Source: Clostridia bacterium (GTDB lineage Bacteria; Bacillota; Clostridia; Lachnospirales; Lachnospiraceae). Taken from it: 64,000 bases of DNA. The stretch covers positions 62,001 through 126,000 of the forward strand of contig CAJTEN010000003.1 of assembly GCA_910575245.1 (NCBI GenBank). Direction: 5' to 3'. The position numbers and the translations under genes are program-made. Below, piece after piece: positions 44,630 to 54,045 of this stretch; within the stretch, counting starts at the first letter, position 1, and each line of letters opens with the position of its first letter. The notes under the pieces are model-generated. The model made no database searches and had not been told where the DNA came from. It worked only from the letters and a program-made list of their open reading frames with translations.

Positions 44630-45538
44630 TTAACCTTTTACCGCACCGGCCATAAAACCTTTTTCAAAATATTTCTGTACAAACGGGTAGACAACCAGCA
44701 TCGGAACTGCCGCGATTATAATGGATGAAAACTTGATCATCTCCGTCATCTTGTTCAGCTCCGCAAAGCCTCCGGAGATGGTGCTGGCCTGACTGGCGCT
44801 TGCGGAACTCTTGATCAATATGTTCCTGAGTACCAGCGGAAGCGGCGCTTTACTCGGTGAAGGCAGGTAAATCAGGGAAGTGAACCAGTCATTCCAGTAA
44901 GCCACCATGCTGAATACGACCATGACCGCCATAATGGAGCGGCTCAGCGGCACCACGATCTGGATAAAAGTTGTCCACTTGGACGCGCCGTCTATCTGGG
45001 CGGCCTCTGTCATTTCCTTCGGAATACTGTTCTCAAAGAAGTTTCTTACAATGATCATGTTGCCTACCGCAACACCGCCGGGCAGAAACAATGCCCACAT
45101 GTTGTTGATCAAACCCGTATTCTTAACAATCAGGTATGTAGGAACCATACCGCCGCCGAAATACATGGTAATAATGAAAAAGATACTTAAAAATTTCCGG
45201 CCGGGCAGGTCTTTCACACTGAGCGGATAAGCCGTCAGATACAGCACTACCACGGAAAAGACCGTACCGATAATCGTGTACTTGAAGCTGTTCAGCAGAC
45301 CCGTCAATATCTGCGGCTCGGCAAACACGGCTTTATATCCGTCCATCGTAAACTGACTGGGCAGAAGGAACGTCTTGCCGGCATACACGTCATAGGGATC
45401 AGAGACAGATGCAACCAGTACATAGTATAACGGATATGCGACAATAAACAAAACGACCGCACAGACCACCACCAGGATAATATCACTTGTTCTCTCGGAA
45501 AGTCCTGACAGCTTTCCTGTTTTTCTATCAGCTCTCAT
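44630..45538 (-). CDS. ABC sugar-transport permease, LplC/MalG type
   Basis: This 302-residue inner-membrane permease has about six transmembrane segments. The EAA loop appears as EMTEAAQIDGASKWTTFIQI near residue 195, where the ATPase binds. ATG 45538 follows AGGAGGTG; the longer frame to 45601 runs into the preceding gene. It is between the first permease and the binding protein. Confidence 0.94.
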   Translation of the reverse strand: MRADRKTGKLSGLSERTSDIILVVVCAVVLFIVAYPLYYVLVASVSDPYDVYAGKTFLLPSQFTMDGYKAVFAEPQILTGLLNSFKYTIIGTVFSVVVLYLTAYPLSVKDLPGRKFLSIFFIITMYFGGGMVPTYLIVKNTGLINNMWALFLPGGVAVGNMIIVRNFFENSIPKEMTEAAQIDGASKWTTFIQIVVPLSRSIMAVMVVFSMVAYWNDWFTSLIYLPSPSKAPLPLVLRNILIKSSASASQASTISGGFAELNKMTEMIKFSSIIIAAVPMLVVYPFVQKYFEKGFMAGAVKG

Positions 45539-45548
45539 ACCGCACCTC

Positions 45549-46487
45549 CTATATAAAGCTTGTTTCATCGGATATTTTACCGGCCAGTTTATTGACCACA
45601 ATCAACAGAATGATGTTGATCACCGTATTAAAAAGTCCTACTGCCGTAGAGTAACTGTACTTGGCATTCTCAATACCTTGCTGGTAAACATATACCGAAA
45701 TTACATCACTGATAGCCTTGTTCAGGTCTGTCTGTAAGAGCCAGACTTTCTCAAAACCCACATTCATCAGACTTCCCGCACTCATGATCAGGTTCAGAAC
45801 CATAATAGAGGTCAGCCCCGGTATATCAATATGACGGATTCTCTGGAACAAAGACGCGCCGTCTACCTTGGCAGCCTCATAAAGAGAGGTATCAATATTT
45901 GCCAGAGTGGCCATATAAATAATGATGCCCCAGCCTGCGTCCTGTCAGATTCTCGACGCGATATAGATCGTCCTGAACGCCGCTGACTCTGTCAGGAAAT
46001 CTATGGAGGTTCCGGCAATCAGGTTGATCAATCCGCCGGAAGGACTAAGGAAGATACGGATCATACCGCAGATAACCATAGTGGAAATAAAATGCGGTGC
46101 GTAGAGTACGGTCTGCGTAATCCGCTTAAAGCGGTGAAACCGCATCTGATTCAGCATCAGCGCCAAAATAATGGGAATCGGGAAACTCCACAACAGGCTG
46201 AAAAGACTGAGCAGGACCGTGTTTCTGATCATACGCCAGAAGGTCGGCGCGCTGAAGAATCGCAGGAACCACTCGAATCCAACCCATTCACTTCCTGTAA
46301 AACCCCGGCTGGCCTTGTAATCCCTGAAGGCAATCTGAATGCCGTACATAGGTATGTATTTATACACAATGGTCAATACTATCGGAACCGCCAGCATGGC
46401 ATATAACTGCCAGTTATCCATAATTCTTTTACCCAATGGTCTTTGTGTCATTACCGCGCCTGCGCCGGTCGACTTATTCTTACTCAT
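45549..46487 (-). pseudogene. ABC sugar-transport permease, LplB type, interrupted by TGA
   Basis: Both halves of a normal LplB-type permease are in one frame, separated only by a TGA at 45947-45945. The residues around it read IYIASRI, stop, QDAGWGIIIYMATL, where homologues have Trp, so a single TGG to TGA change explains it. The EAA loop (AAKVDGASLFQRIRHIDIPG) is in the part after the stop and would be lost on termination. Full length would be 312 residues from ATG 46487 (GGAG 8 bases upstream). It may be a true nonsense mutation or a sequence error. Confidence 0.9.
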
Positions 46488-46561
46488 TATCATTCTCCAT
46501 TTGAACAGCCACTTTTGCAATGTACAATGTAACATATCTTTATTACTCAGGTAGTACTTTT

Positions 46562-46578
46562 GTTTCATGAAACGTTAT
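46562..46578. promoter_or_regulatory. LacI-type operator-like palindrome near the permease gene
   Basis: GTTTCATGAAAC (46562-46573) is a perfect 12-bp palindrome overlapping GAAACGTTAT (46569-46578), a near-match to the GAAACGTTTC operator at 46700. Confidence 0.5.
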
Positions 46579-46582
46579 TTGA

Positions 46583-46631
46583 AATAATAAATATAAAATC
46601 AATATAAATTTTTGATTTTATATTTATTATT
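46583..46631. other. Perfect 20-bp A/T-rich inverted repeat
   Basis: The arms 46583-46602 and 46612-46631 are exact reverse complements around a 9-nt loop. The element lies in the leader of the minus-strand sugar operon between two operator-like palindromes. It may be an RNA hairpin or a protein-binding site. Confidence 0.7.
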
Positions 46632-46699
46632 TATAGTTTTTGTACATTTTAACAAAAGTGTTTATCTAAATTTGTTAAAAATACACTAGTAATTTTCAC

Positions 46700-46709
46700 G
46701 AAACGTTTC
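46700..46709. promoter_or_regulatory. LacI/CcpA-type operator GAAACGTTTC
   Basis: A perfect 10-bp palindrome with central CG, the classical half-site pattern of LacI-family operators. It lies 23 bases upstream of the lacI -35 box. Confidence 0.7.
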
Positions 46710-46731
46710 ATACTGTGACATTTCGGCCGTA

Positions 46732-46760
46732 TTTACAAATGCCTATTGCTATACTATAAT
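46732..46760 (+). promoter_or_regulatory. SigA promoter of the LacI-family gene
   Basis: TTTACA (46732-46737), 17-bp spacer and perfect TATAAT (46755-46760). Confidence 0.8.
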
Positions 46761-46827
46761 GAAAGCTATATAACAGCAGAGTTTTGAACAGCTGCTTGAA
46801 AGGTTTCACAGAAAGGTTCACTACAAA

Positions 46828-47820
46828 ATGATGAAAAAAGCAAATTCTGCCCCTACTATGAAAGATGTGGCCAGAGAAGCCGGTGTTGCTCTCGGCACAG
46901 TATCGAAAGTCGTGAACGGACTTCCTGTAGGCGATCCCTATAAAGTCCGCGTCGAAGAAGCAATCAGGAAATTGAACTATCAGGTAAACAGTTATGCCCA
47001 GGGCCTGAAAGCAAGCACAACGCATACCGTGGCGCTGCTGATTCCCAATACCTATATCCCTTTCTATGCGTCCCTGGTTTATCACATCAATATCGTGCTT
47101 CTGAAGCGGAAGTATCGTATGCTGCTCTGCTCTACCGATTACGACCCGGGACTGGAGCAGGAATATATAGAAATGGCCCAGCAGAATAAAGTAGATGGAA
47201 TTATCGGGTTGACTTACAATCCTAATTTGATAATTGATGAACATACCCCCTTTATCGCTATAGACCGATCAATGGGACCGAAAATTCCCTGTGTGACCAG
47301 CGATAACTTTGCCGGCGGCCAGATGGCTGCTGAAAAGCTGGCGGATTTAGGGTGCAGAAGAGCCGCTTTCCTACGGATCGGTTCCTCCCTGAGCAATGAA
47401 CCCAACAAGAGAAAAGCCGGTTTTGAGAACGGCTGCCTTTCCCGCGGCCTCGAATATGAAATGAAGATTCTGAATGACGGGGAACCCTATGAAGAATTCG
47501 AGAAGTTCCTGAAATCACATATGGAAAACGGGAAATTGACTTTTGACGGTATCTTCTGTGTGACCGATACGCTCGCGCATTTGATTGGAAGGACACTAAG
47601 GGATCTGAATCAGAAGGTACCCGAAAATGTGCAGGTTATAGGTTTTGACGGTACACGCTGTTTCGGTGACCTGGAATATATGTGTTCCACGATCGTCCAG
47701 CCGGTACCGGAGATCGCCGAAATGTGCGTCGATCTCCTTCTCCAGGATAACAGACTAAGCAAACCGCAGTTGGTCTGTCTGCCTGTCACGTATGCGTATG
47801 GCGGTACCACGAAAGCATAG
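46828..47820 (+). CDS. LacI family transcriptional regulator of the fructan locus
   Basis: Residues about 8-60 form the LacI helix-turn-helix and hinge (TMKDVAREAGVALGTVSKVV, then LNYQVNSYAQGLK); the rest is a periplasmic-binding-protein-like sugar sensor. At 330 residues it has standard length. It is divergent from the permease-binding protein-GH32-fructokinase operon, with operator-like palindromes in the 341-base gap, so it most likely represses that operon. The effector is inferred to be a fructose-containing sugar. Confidence 0.93.
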   Translation: MMKKANSAPTMKDVAREAGVALGTVSKVVNGLPVGDPYKVRVEEAIRKLNYQVNSYAQGLKASTTHTVALLIPNTYIPFYASLVYHINIVLLKRKYRMLLCSTDYDPGLEQEYIEMAQQNKVDGIIGLTYNPNLIIDEHTPFIAIDRSMGPKIPCVTSDNFAGGQMAAEKLADLGCRRAAFLRIGSSLSNEPNKRKAGFENGCLSRGLEYEMKILNDGEPYEEFEKFLKSHMENGKLTFDGIFCVTDTLAHLIGRTLRDLNQKVPENVQVIGFDGTRCFGDLEYMCSTIVQPVPEIAEMCVDLLLQDNRLSKPQLVCLPVTYAYGGTTKA

Positions 47821-47884
47821 GGTAATTGATCTTTTGCTATTCGCGGCCTGGCCGCACATAGTAACATTAATCTTTCGGATAAAC

Positions 47885-47922
47885 AGTAACAGTCCAGCCC
47901 AGGACTTTGCATTTACTGCAAA
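47885..47922 (+). repeat. Dispersed repeat, AACAGTTCAGCC family (copy 7, long subtype)
   Basis: GTAACAGTCCAGCC is followed by CAGGACTTTGCATTTACTG, closely matching the copy at 16448. It lies between the LacI gene and the histidine kinase gene. Confidence 0.6.
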
Positions 47923-48049
47923 CTTGCCCAATAGAGAATCATATATAATGACAAAATAAAAATAATATGTTAAACTTTTGTGGACAACATTTTTCTTTTT
48001 GAGCGCAATCATATAGAATATTTTCTACAAAAATAAGGAACATATTATC

Positions 48050-50308
48050 ATGAGCGAATATCAGACAGGCCCCAACATTATCGAATATTTGTTAACATTG
48101 CTTGATATTTCCGATAAAGTTGATGCGAATCCGAACTTTCTTGCAGCAATCGACACGCTTCGGACAACTCCGACAGGGAAAGTGCTTCCGGATATGCCAG
48201 ATGAGTATAATCTCCATACGCCGAATGGCATCATCAGATTTATGGATCAGATGCCAGGGGGCTTTTTCATTTATCATGCGGACCATGAGGAGCATATCAT
48301 CTATGTGAACCAGGCTCTTCTTAGGATCTTTCGTTGCGATACTATAGAGGAATTTCAGGAATTGACGGGCAATTCCTTCAAGGGAATGGTTCATCCTGAT
48401 GACCTGAATGCTGTAGAGGAAAGCATCAAAAAGCAGATCAAACAAAGCAAATATGACCTTGACTATGTCGAATACAGAATCGTCTGCAAAGACGGCAAGA
48501 CCCGCTGGATCGAGGATTATGGGCATTTCGTACACAGTGATTCAATAGGGGATATCTTCTACGTGTTTATCAGCGATGCAACCGAGAAAAGGCAGCAGAT
48601 GCTGAAGGAGCAGCATTCCCTGATTCAGAGCGTGAACGCTGAAAATGAAATGAAGATACAGTCTCTGATTGAATCCTACGATGCTGAGAGGCAATCTATT
48701 TATCAGGAGCATCTTCGACGTCTTGAGGTAATAGAGGGCTTAAGTGTAAACTACGAATCTATCTTATACATTAATCTTGAAACGGATGAAATACTCCCCT
48801 ACCGCTTGAATGAGCGGACGGAGCGTTTGTTTCAAAGTGCCTCGCAGTTGCGGCGCTTTAGCTGGTTTGCAGCTGATTATGTCCAGACATGGGTTCACCC
48901 GCAGGACCGGAAGCTGGTTGCCAAGGCCACGGCGCCTGAGTATATCCGGGAAAGGCTTTCCGAAAGCAAAACCTACTATTTGAATTATCGTGTTGTCAGT
49001 GACGAAGAGATTCAATTCCTTCAGCTGCGCGTTGTAAATGTGGGGAATGGCGATGACATTTCACAGATCGTTATCGGTTACCGCAGGGTTGATGATGAGA
49101 TTCAGTACGAAATGAAGCGGCAGAAAGTCCTGGAAGAGGCTTTGAACCAGGCCAAAATGGCCAATAAGACCAAGGACACTTTTCTGTCCAATATGTCCCA
49201 TGACATGCGCACTCCCTTAAATGCTATTTTCGGGTACACGGCGCTTGCCGGAAACCATCTCGATGACGCTTCTCTGGTAGAAAGCTACCTGGAAAAGATC
49301 AACGTGGCGGGCAGACAGCTGTTAGATATGATAGAACAGATTCTGGAGATTTCCTGGATGGAGACCAGAGAGAGCCAGCTTACAGAAACGGAATGCAATC
49401 TGGCTGAACTCATACAGGATGTGATAATGACGATACTGCCGCAGGCGGAAGATAAAAGCATCGCGATTGTAACGGATACCAAAGGATTACGGCATTGTGA
49501 TATTTATTGTGACCAGGTGAAACTGAGCCAGATTTTCCTTAATCTGGTAAACAATGCCATAAAGTATACGGAAAACGCCGGCAGAATCGATATTATAGCC
49601 AACGAAAAAGAAAGGCTTCCGAATGGTTATATCACTTATCAGTTTATGGTGAAAGATACCGGTATCGGTATCGGTAAAGAGTTCCTGAAGCGCATATTTG
49701 AACCTTTTCAACGGGAAAGGAACACTACCTTCAGCGGTGTTTACGGTACCGGCCTGGGGCTTACGATCGTCAAGAATATTGTAGATATGATGAAAGGTAC
49801 AATCACCGCTGACAGTACTCCCGGTCAGGGAAGTACGTTCACAATCACGCTTTCGCTTCGCACACAGAGCAATCCGTCAGTGGCTGCAGAAAGTGCCGAC
49901 AGCGTACGCACATTGCCGGAGAATCGGAAAATACTGCTGGTGGATGACAATGAAATTAATCTGGAAATCGAAACCGAACTTTTAAAAGAACTGGGCTTCC
50001 GGGTGGAGACGGCTTCCGACGGAAGTATAGCCGTTGAAAAGGTGAGAACGTCTGCTCCTGGTGAATATGCGTTTGTCCTTATGGATATTCAAATGCCGGT
50101 CATGGACGGACGCAAGGCCGCAGAGGCGATCCGCAGGCTGGAGGATCCGGCGCTCGCCGGTATCCCGATCATCGCACTGTCTGCAAACGCCTTTGAAAGC
50201 GACAGGCGTCTCTCCACCGAAAGCGGGATGAACGCGCATCTGACCAAGCCGCTTGATATTCCGATTTTGTTGGAAACAATCGCCAGAATTGTTCCTGATG
50301 ACAGGTAA
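48050..50308 (+). CDS. Soluble hybrid histidine kinase with PAS domains and receiver
   Basis: The 752-residue protein has no transmembrane segment. A PAS domain spans about residues 65-180, a second PAS-like region about 230-350. The dimerisation/phosphoacceptor box holds His384 (NMSHDMRTPLNAIFGY), followed by the ATPase domain (NNAIKYT near 501, DTGIGIG near 536, GTGLGL near 566). The C-terminal receiver has Asp679 (LMDIQMPVMDG). No output response regulator or DNA-binding protein is adjacent. The input and target are unknown. Confidence 0.92.
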   Translation: MSEYQTGPNIIEYLLTLLDISDKVDANPNFLAAIDTLRTTPTGKVLPDMPDEYNLHTPNGIIRFMDQMPGGFFIYHADHEEHIIYVNQALLRIFRCDTIEEFQELTGNSFKGMVHPDDLNAVEESIKKQIKQSKYDLDYVEYRIVCKDGKTRWIEDYGHFVHSDSIGDIFYVFISDATEKRQQMLKEQHSLIQSVNAENEMKIQSLIESYDAERQSIYQEHLRRLEVIEGLSVNYESILYINLETDEILPYRLNERTERLFQSASQLRRFSWFAADYVQTWVHPQDRKLVAKATAPEYIRERLSESKTYYLNYRVVSDEEIQFLQLRVVNVGNGDDISQIVIGYRRVDDEIQYEMKRQKVLEEALNQAKMANKTKDTFLSNMSHDMRTPLNAIFGYTALAGNHLDDASLVESYLEKINVAGRQLLDMIEQILEISWMETRESQLTETECNLAELIQDVIMTILPQAEDKSIAIVTDTKGLRHCDIYCDQVKLSQIFLNLVNNAIKYTENAGRIDIIANEKERLPNGYITYQFMVKDTGIGIGKEFLKRIFEPFQRERNTTFSGVYGTGLGLTIVKNIVDMMKGTITADSTPGQGSTFTITLSLRTQSNPSVAAESADSVRTLPENRKILLVDDNEINLEIETELLKELGFRVETASDGSIAVEKVRTSAPGEYAFVLMDIQMPVMDGRKAAEAIRRLEDPALAGIPIIALSANAFESDRRLSTESGMNAHLTKPLDIPILLETIARIVPDDR

Positions 50309-50357
50309 TCGGCTCAATGCAAAGCAATCAGGATGGCCGGATACAGTAAACAGCAAA

Positions 50358-50390
50358 GCCGGAGTACAGCAGTATGCCGTACTCCGGTTT
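50358..50390. terminator. Terminator between convergent kinase and manA genes
   Basis: CCGGAGTAC (50359-50367) pairs with GTACTCCGG (50379-50387), flanked by AAAG and TTT, usable by both strands. Confidence 0.65.
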
Positions 50391-50432
50391 ATATCTGAGC
50401 CGAACTTGACCATCTGATTTACTGGATGGGCT

Positions 50433-51392
50433 CTATATCGTTGACGCTATCAGTTCCATCTTTCCTTCGAGCCTTACTTCCCCGTAACCCGCTGGCAGAA
50501 TAAAATGATCTCCCTTACGGACAGGATGCCCGTTCAAGGTTCCGTCCCCTTCAATGACGCTCATGATCAGGAAAGGATATTCCTGATTGATTGCTGCAGA
50601 GTCTGAAACGTTGATTTTCCATACTTTAAAATATTGGCAGCTGCATAGGAGATTTGCAGTGTTATCCGGTAAAGAACCGGTCTTCACAACACTCTCTTCC
50701 ACGTTTCTTGCCGGAACGGTAATTACATCGATACTCTTATCGATGTGCAGGGTTCTCGGCTTCCCGTCTACCGTTCTGTCATAATCGTAAACCCGATAGG
50801 TAATATCGCTGTTCTGCTGCGTTTCCAGAATCATAATTCCGCCTTTGATGGCATGTACGGTGCCCGGGTCAATATAAATAAAATCCCCTTTCCTGACCGG
50901 AATTTCCCGGATCAGCCCGTTCCACCGTCCGCTGTGGATCATGTCGGCGAGTTCTGCCTTGTCCTTCGCATTATGGCCGATCACCAGATGCGAATCCTCG
51001 TCGCAGTCAAGAATATACCAGCACTCTGTCTTTCCTAAAGAACCGTTCTCGTGCTCTTTCGCGTAGGCGTCATTGGGATGCACCTGAATACTCAAATCGG
51101 CTTTGGCGTCTATGAGCTTGATCAGCAGCGGAAATCTGTCCAGGCCGGTGTTCCCGAATAACGCAGGATGCTTTTCCCACAGTGCGGAAAGTGTCTCGCC
51201 CATATAGACACCCTCCCTGACGGTACAGTCTCCGTTCGGATGAGCGCTGACAGCCCAGCACTCGCCGGTATTATCACCCGGAATTTCGTAAGGCCATTCC
51301 CGGCCCAACCGGTCTCCGCCCCAAACCATCTGTTTAAAGACAGGATTTAAGAATATAATTTGCGAATTTGATTGTTCATTTACTGACTGCAT
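50433..51392 (-). CDS. manA: Mannose-6-phosphate isomerase, class I
   Basis: ManA interconverts mannose-6-P and fructose-6-P using zinc. The 319-residue protein has the cupin metal motif IQVHPNDAYAKEHE and GKTECWYIL, and PGTVHAIKGGIMILETQQNSD (start of a longer block) with the second metal site near 165. Two ATGs are possible: 51392 (8 bases from GGGGG) and 51398 (2 bases). It is a single gene with its own promoter. Confidence 0.94.
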   Translation of the reverse strand: MQSVNEQSNSQIIFLNPVFKQMVWGGDRLGREWPYEIPGDNTGECWAVSAHPNGDCTVREGVYMGETLSALWEKHPALFGNTGLDRFPLLIKLIDAKADLSIQVHPNDAYAKEHENGSLGKTECWYILDCDEDSHLVIGHNAKDKAELADMIHSGRWNGLIREIPVRKGDFIYIDPGTVHAIKGGIMILETQQNSDITYRVYDYDRTVDGKPRTLHIDKSIDVITVPARNVEESVVKTGSLPDNTANLLCSCQYFKVWKINVSDSAAINQEYPFLIMSVIEGDGTLNGHPVRKGDHFILPAGYGEVRLEGKMELIASTI

Positions 51393-51441
51393 AGCCATAT
51401 CCCCCTTGTTGTATGATATCCGAATACAATGTATAGGAATG

Positions 51442-51470
51442 ATTATACTATCTGCAGCCCGAAACAGCAA
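51442..51470 (-). promoter_or_regulatory. SigA promoter of manA
   Basis: TTGCTG (51470 to 51465), 17-bp spacer and perfect TATAAT (51447 to 51442). Confidence 0.8.
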
Positions 51471-51485
51471 GCAAATTAATTCACT

Positions 51486-52919
51486 CTATTCTTTTGCTTC
51501 CGGAAGCCGCAGTCTGAGAAGGCGTTTGGCCAGCTGTCGGAAATTAAACGGAAGCAGTGGGTAGATATAGCTTTTATCCGACAAAGTTTTGTTGCAGACA
51601 ATGGACAGAATGAATATCAGTACGGCGGCGATATAACCGTACAGGCCGAATAACGCTGTCAGAATCAGATTCAGGATCCGCATGAATTTCAGCGCGTATC
51701 CCAATTCATAGTTCTGCTGTGTATAGTTGGCGATTGCCACAAAGGCCATGTATAACATAACCTCCGAATTGAACCATCCGCTGTTGACCGAGAATTCCCC
51801 CAGCACCAGACCGGCCATCACGCTGAGCGGCGTACTGAGCATATTGGGCGTATTGACTGCCGCCAGTTTCAGCCCGTCAATGGCCAGTTCCAGGATCAGA
51901 AACTGTGCCAACAGGGGAATATTAGGTGTTTCCTGCAGCATAATGAACTGAAACGATTCGGGCACCCATTCGGGGCGGCTCATCAGCAGCAGAAAGGTCG
52001 GTGTCATGATATAAGTCAGTATGGAAATCAAAAATCTGGAAAGACGCAGATACGTTCCTGTAATAGGCGGGAAATAATAGTCATCCGCCTCTTCCACAAT
52101 ATCAAAGATAGAGGTCGGGATAATCATGGCTGAAGGGGAATTGTCCACCAGAATGACAATATCGCCTTCCAACACCTGCGCGGCTGCCACATCCGGCCGT
52201 TCCGTAAATTTAAACTTGGGGAAAGGGTTATACCACTTGTTCTGATACAGACATTCGGCAAGGCTCTCCTGATTCATGGTCAGAGCATCTACTTTAATGG
52301 CTTCGATCTTTTTCTTGACTTTATCGAGAAAAGCATGATCCACACGATTATCCATGTAACAAAGGACGATATCCGTCCGGGAACTCTTGCCGGCATTCAG
52401 CATTTCCATTCGAAGCTGCGTACTTCTGATACGCCGTCTGATCAACGCCGTGTTGAACACAACCGTCTCCACAAAACCGTCTTTGGATCCGCGCAGTGTC
52501 TTATCCTTGTCAGGCTCTTCCACTCCTCTTGCGGGATAGGTTCTGGAGTCGATCAGGATACATCTGTCATAGCCGTCAATAAAGAGTGCAAAGACACCTG
52601 ACAGAATATTGTATAAAATATCCTCCCACTTGTCTTTCAGGTCCACTTCCACATAAGGCGTAGCTTTTTTCGCCATTTCGTAGGCGTTCTGCGGCATTTC
52701 CTCCGCTTTCAGATCGATGAAGTACTGCAGGATCTTCATCATCAGTTCGTCCTTACAGAATCCGTCGATGAAATAAATGCAGGCCTGCCTTCCGCCAACC
52801 TCTATGACACGGTAAACCACATCGAAGCTAGTGTCCGGCGACATTCTCTCTTTCATATATACCATTGTCTGCTGCAGGGACGTAGTCATTTTTGTATTTG
52901 ATTCTTCTATTTTCTGCAC
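51486..52919 (-). CDS. spoVAF: SpoVAF/GerA-type spore germination protein
   Basis: This GerA-family A-subunit-like membrane protein is about 477 residues: a soluble N-terminal domain to about 285, then several membrane segments and the family-typical QETPNIPLLAQFLILELAIDG and AVNTPNMLSTPLSVMAG blocks. SpoVAF is favoured over GerAA because no gerB/gerC genes follow and by overall similarity, but this is not certain. The frame is open to ATG 52949; the GTG at 52919 follows GGAAGGAG by 9 bases and leaves a leader after a SigG-like promoter. Confidence 0.85.
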   Translation of the reverse strand: MQKIEESNTKMTTSLQQTMVYMKERMSPDTSFDVVYRVIEVGGRQACIYFIDGFCKDELMMKILQYFIDLKAEEMPQNAYEMAKKATPYVEVDLKDKWEDILYNILSGVFALFIDGYDRCILIDSRTYPARGVEEPDKDKTLRGSKDGFVETVVFNTALIRRRIRSTQLRMEMLNAGKSSRTDIVLCYMDNRVDHAFLDKVKKKIEAIKVDALTMNQESLAECLYQNKWYNPFPKFKFTERPDVAAAQVLEGDIVILVDNSPSAMIIPTSIFDIVEEADDYYFPPITGTYLRLSRFLISILTYIMTPTFLLLMSRPEWVPESFQFIMLQETPNIPLLAQFLILELAIDGLKLAAVNTPNMLSTPLSVMAGLVLGEFSVNSGWFNSEVMLYMAFVAIANYTQQNYELGYALKFMRILNLILTALFGLYGYIAAVLIFILSIVCNKTLSDKSYIYPLLPFNFRQLAKRLLRLRLPEAKE

Positions 52920-52958
52920 GGTCAAAAACTCCTTCCAAGACATTACCATCGTTTCCGA

Positions 52959-52988
52959 TAGTATACCTTAAAAGAAGTTTGATTATAC
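52959..52988 (-). promoter_or_regulatory. Possible SigG-type promoter of the spoVAF-like gene
   Basis: GTATA (52988 to 52984), an 18-bp spacer and TATACTA (52965 to 52959) resemble forespore promoters (GHATR and CATWHTA). The -10 differs by one base from the SigG consensus. Confidence 0.4.
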
Positions 52989-53058
52989 ATGCTAATCCAT
53001 CGCTCTTGCTTTAATTGAATTTAACTGCCTGGTCAGCTTGCAAGAAGCCTTCTGATAG

Positions 53059-53493
53059 CTACTGCTTCCCTGTACTTCCAAGACCGCCTCTGTCTGCGTG
53101 ATCCAGGTGGGTGACTTCCTCAAACAGGAGTTTCGGCTGATTTTCCATAATACGGAACTGACAGATTCTGTCATTGATATGGATCTTCGTATCCCGCAGG
53201 GCATATACCGGCATAAACCACTGGTCGTTGTCGCCGCAGTAGGAGCCGTCGATTACTCCCTGATGATTCGTCTGAATAATCCCGAAATTCTTAAAGGTAG
53301 AACTTCTTGGTACTACATGAGCCTCATAGCCCTTCGGAAGTTCCATGGCAACCCCCAGGGGAATCAGCCTGAATTCTCCCTTTTTCAGGCTGATATTCTC
53401 TGCGGCACGCAGATCGACCCAGTCGGACTTACCGTCTATATAAGTCAATTTGTCTATTTTGTCCGTAAAATATTTTATTTTAATCGTTTCCAA
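53059..53493 (-). CDS. dut: dUTP diphosphatase
   Basis: A trimeric Dut-type dUTPase converts dUTP to dUMP. All five family motifs are recognisable: [28 protein letters not shown] (uracil pocket), DRICQFRI and the C-terminal RGGLGSTG that closes over the active site. The 144-residue length is normal. It lies 49 bases downstream of nrdG and may be in the nrdD-nrdG-dut unit, which would link two dNTP functions. Confidence 0.95.
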   Translation of the reverse strand: METIKIKYFTDKIDKLTYIDGKSDWVDLRAAENISLKKGEFRLIPLGVAMELPKGYEAHVVPRSSTFKNFGIIQTNHQGVIDGSYCGDNDQWFMPVYALRDTKIHINDRICQFRIMENQPKLLFEEVTHLDHADRGGLGSTGKQ

Positions 53494-53541
53494 TTTATTA
53501 TCCTCTTCTATTGGCAGGTAAATCGCCGTCTGCCGTGTTAA

Positions 53542-54045
53542 TCAATCGCAGCAATGTAAGACAGGGATTCCTGGATCTGCCTGCTTAAGGCTTTGCTGTA
53601 CATCGATCACCCGCTGATTGGAGCTTCCACGCCAGCGCAGATTCGTATTCTTTAATTCCTGTACAAATTCTCCGTCCACAAGCACATCAATGTACTTCAT
53701 GATTGGATAATGCAGGATGTTCTCCCAAAGATCCCCTGTATAGAGCCAAATTGTCTTCGCCGGATATTTTCGCCGGATTTCTTCCACCAATCCTCTTATG
53801 GTATGGCGATTGGCAGAATGCAGCGGATCACCGCCGGAAAAGGTGATTCCGGAAATATAATCCTTGTTCAGCTGATCATAAATTTCCTGTTTAGCCGCAT
53901 CATCAAATAACACACCTCCGTCCGGATCCCAGGTGATCGGATTATGGCATTCCTTGCAGCAATGGGAACAGCCGGCAACCCAAAGCACCACACGCAGGCC
54001 ATCACCGTTGAGCATATCGTCTTTGGTAATATTGTGATATCTCAT
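53542..54045 (-). CDS. nrdG: Anaerobic ribonucleotide reductase activating protein
   Basis: NrdG is a radical SAM enzyme that installs the glycyl radical on NrdD. The CX3CX2C cluster motif appears as AGCSHCCKECHN near residue 25, followed by ITFSGGDPLHS. At 167 residues it has normal length. Its ATG shares a base with the nrdD stop codon (TAATG), so translation is coupled. Confidence 0.96.
   Translation of the reverse strand: MRYHNITKDDMLNGDGLRVVLWVAGCSHCCKECHNPITWDPDGGVLFDDAAKQEIYDQLNKDYISGITFSGGDPLHSANRHTIRGLVEEIRRKYPAKTIWLYTGDLWENILHYPIMKYIDVLVDGEFVQELKNTNLRWRGSSNQRVIDVQQSLKQADPGIPVLHCCD

Noticed and set aside
45945-45947. TGA read as Trp (alternative code) or selenocysteine
   Set aside because: Other genes end normally with no need for recoding, and no selenocysteine hairpin was seen; a point mutation or error is simpler.
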